NCBI GenBank assembly: GCA_934524985.1
Contig: CAKSYT010000002.1
Span: 124,001-188,000 of the forward strand
DNA from: an uncultured Faecalibacterium sp.
Lineage (GTDB): Bacteria; Bacillota; Clostridia; Oscillospirales; Ruminococcaceae
Direction of reading: 5' to 3'
DNA: 64,000 bases
A program made the position numbers and the translations under genes. The notes below the pieces were generated by a model, which worked only from the letters and a program-made list of their open reading frames with translations, made no database searches and was not told the DNA's origin. This document shows, in pieces, positions 63,823-64,000 of the stretch (position 1 is the first letter of the stretch; each line of letters begins with the position of its first letter).

Positions 63823-63834
63823 ATGTACAATTGA
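63823..63834 (+). CDS. Micro-ORF 5 (3 codons, Met-Tyr-Asn-stop)
   Basis: ATG TAC AAT TGA with AAAAGGG (63808-63814) 8 nt upstream. Second copy of the repeated unit that holds micro-ORF 3; the first two codons are the same. Confidence 0.35.
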   Translation: MYN

Positions 63835-63895
63835 TTTTCATCCCCTTGCAAAGCACCTAAAATTCTGAAGAAACGTTTCTAAGGAGAGTCACCCT

Positions 63896-63919
63896 ATGAA
63901 ACCCGTATTCCGAAAATGA
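63896..63919 (+). CDS. Micro-ORF 6 (7 codons)
   Basis: MKPVFRK then TGA. AAGGAG (63881-63886) lies 9 nt before the ATG. Confidence 0.4.
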   Translation: MKPVFRK

Positions 63920-63941
63920 GGTCACCAAGGAGAAGAGGCTT

Positions 63942-63959
63942 ATGACTCCGAAGAAGTAA
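63942..63959 (+). CDS. Micro-ORF 7 (5 codons)
   Basis: MTPKK then TAA. AAGGAG (63927-63932) lies 9 nt before the ATG. The stop is 6 nt before the terminal hairpin. Confidence 0.4.
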   Translation: MTPKK

Positions 63960-63965
63960 GTATCC

Positions 63966-64000
63966 AGCCGGACGAGGGCTTGCAACCGCCTCGTCCGGCT
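63966..64000 (+). terminator. Terminal hairpin of the micro-ORF transcript
   Basis: A perfect 12-bp stem AGCCGGACGAGG (63966-63977) with CCTCGTCCGGCT (63989-64000) and an 11-nt loop containing TTGCAA. The T-run expected of a terminator would lie just outside the window. Confidence 0.65.

Larger units (their letters stand above)
63367..64000 (+). ncRNA. Long structured RNA or mRNA carrying an array of tiny ORFs
   Basis: About 630 nt from a near-consensus promoter to a 12-bp terminal hairpin, with no ORF of normal size on either strand. Visible structure: hairpin GAACCC..ACAGC/GCTGT..GGGTTC (63455-63488); nested stem GGCTC/GAGCC (63507-63558) enclosing ACGGG/CCCGT; CGACA-ACC-TGTCG (63587-63599). 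A 47-nt unit is repeated (63691-63737 and 63807-63852). Five AAGGAG/AAAGGG-type motifs each lie 8-9 nt before an ATG that opens a 2-16 codon frame. It is either a large noncoding RNA of the ROOL/GOLLD size class or a real micro-ORF operon. It does not match tmRNA or RNase P features. Confidence 0.55.

Noticed and set aside
63367-64000. Possibility that this RNA is tmRNA or RNase P RNA
   Set aside because: No tRNA-like ends, no tag frame ending ALAA, and none of the conserved P-RNA motifs such as GAGGAAAGTC are seen.

Overview
The window reads as chromosome of a GC-rich, low-redundancy gut Clostridia. The conserved Firmicutes order mazG-hup-rqcP(yabO)-yabP-yabQ-divIC-S1, an all-in-one atp operon and a host/diet-glycan locus point to Oscillospiraceae. 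A Faecalibacterium-like genome is my best guess; this is inference from gene content and repeat style, not a database match.

Layout. 1-7.5 kb (minus strand): a partial membrane protein, a DUF5685 protein, a THUMP/RlmL-type RNA methyltransferase, then the mazG...divIC-S1 cluster and a zinc-ribbon protein. 6.6-20.9 kb (minus): one very long, tightly packed operon reading from a consensus promoter at 20.95 kb: ispDF, cdaA, cdaR, a COG2509-type FAD protein, an XpaC-like protein, recJ, rel, dtd, a glyoxalase-II-like hydrolase, hemZ and a uridine-kinase-like protein. It joins c-di-AMP and (p)ppGpp synthesis in one transcript. 20.9-23.4 kb: a MITE-like repeat, a phosphohexomutase and a small unknown gene. 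23.6-27.1 kb (plus): comM/yifB, an amidohydrolase and a GNAT acetyltransferase.

27.3-42.5 kb (plus) is a glycan-utilisation locus: a YesN/YesM-type two-component system, a Tat-type lipoprotein binding protein with two ABC permeases, a PHP-domain protein, a GH88 unsaturated-uronyl hydrolase, an MFS transporter, a heparinase II/III-family lyase, a GH112 phosphorylase and a protein with a coagulation-factor-5/8-like domain. None of the enzymes has a signal peptide, so the locus appears to process imported oligosaccharides in the cytoplasm. It is followed by tRNA-Pro(GGG).

42.8-50.0 kb: uvrA, uvrB and radC (minus) and an RluA-type pseudouridine synthase (plus). 50.1-55.9 kb is an antimicrobial-peptide-like module: two paralogous double-glycine-leader membrane peptides, a divergent XRE regulator with palindromic operators inside the peptide promoter, and a LanRK-like two-component system divergent from a LanFEG-like immunity ABC transporter. 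56.0-62.3 kb is the ATP synthase operon (minus). In it the delta subunit is reduced to its C-terminal domain, fused to the N-terminus of alpha.

62.6-64.0 kb: a DUF2798 protein behind a terminator-like leader and, divergently, a promoter followed by about 630 nt with no normal gene. That stretch holds at least seven tiny ORFs, most with strong Shine-Dalgarno sequences, an internal direct repeat and a 12-bp terminal hairpin at the window edge. This RNA, the delta-alpha fusion and the double-glycine peptide pair are the observations I consider most likely to be new.
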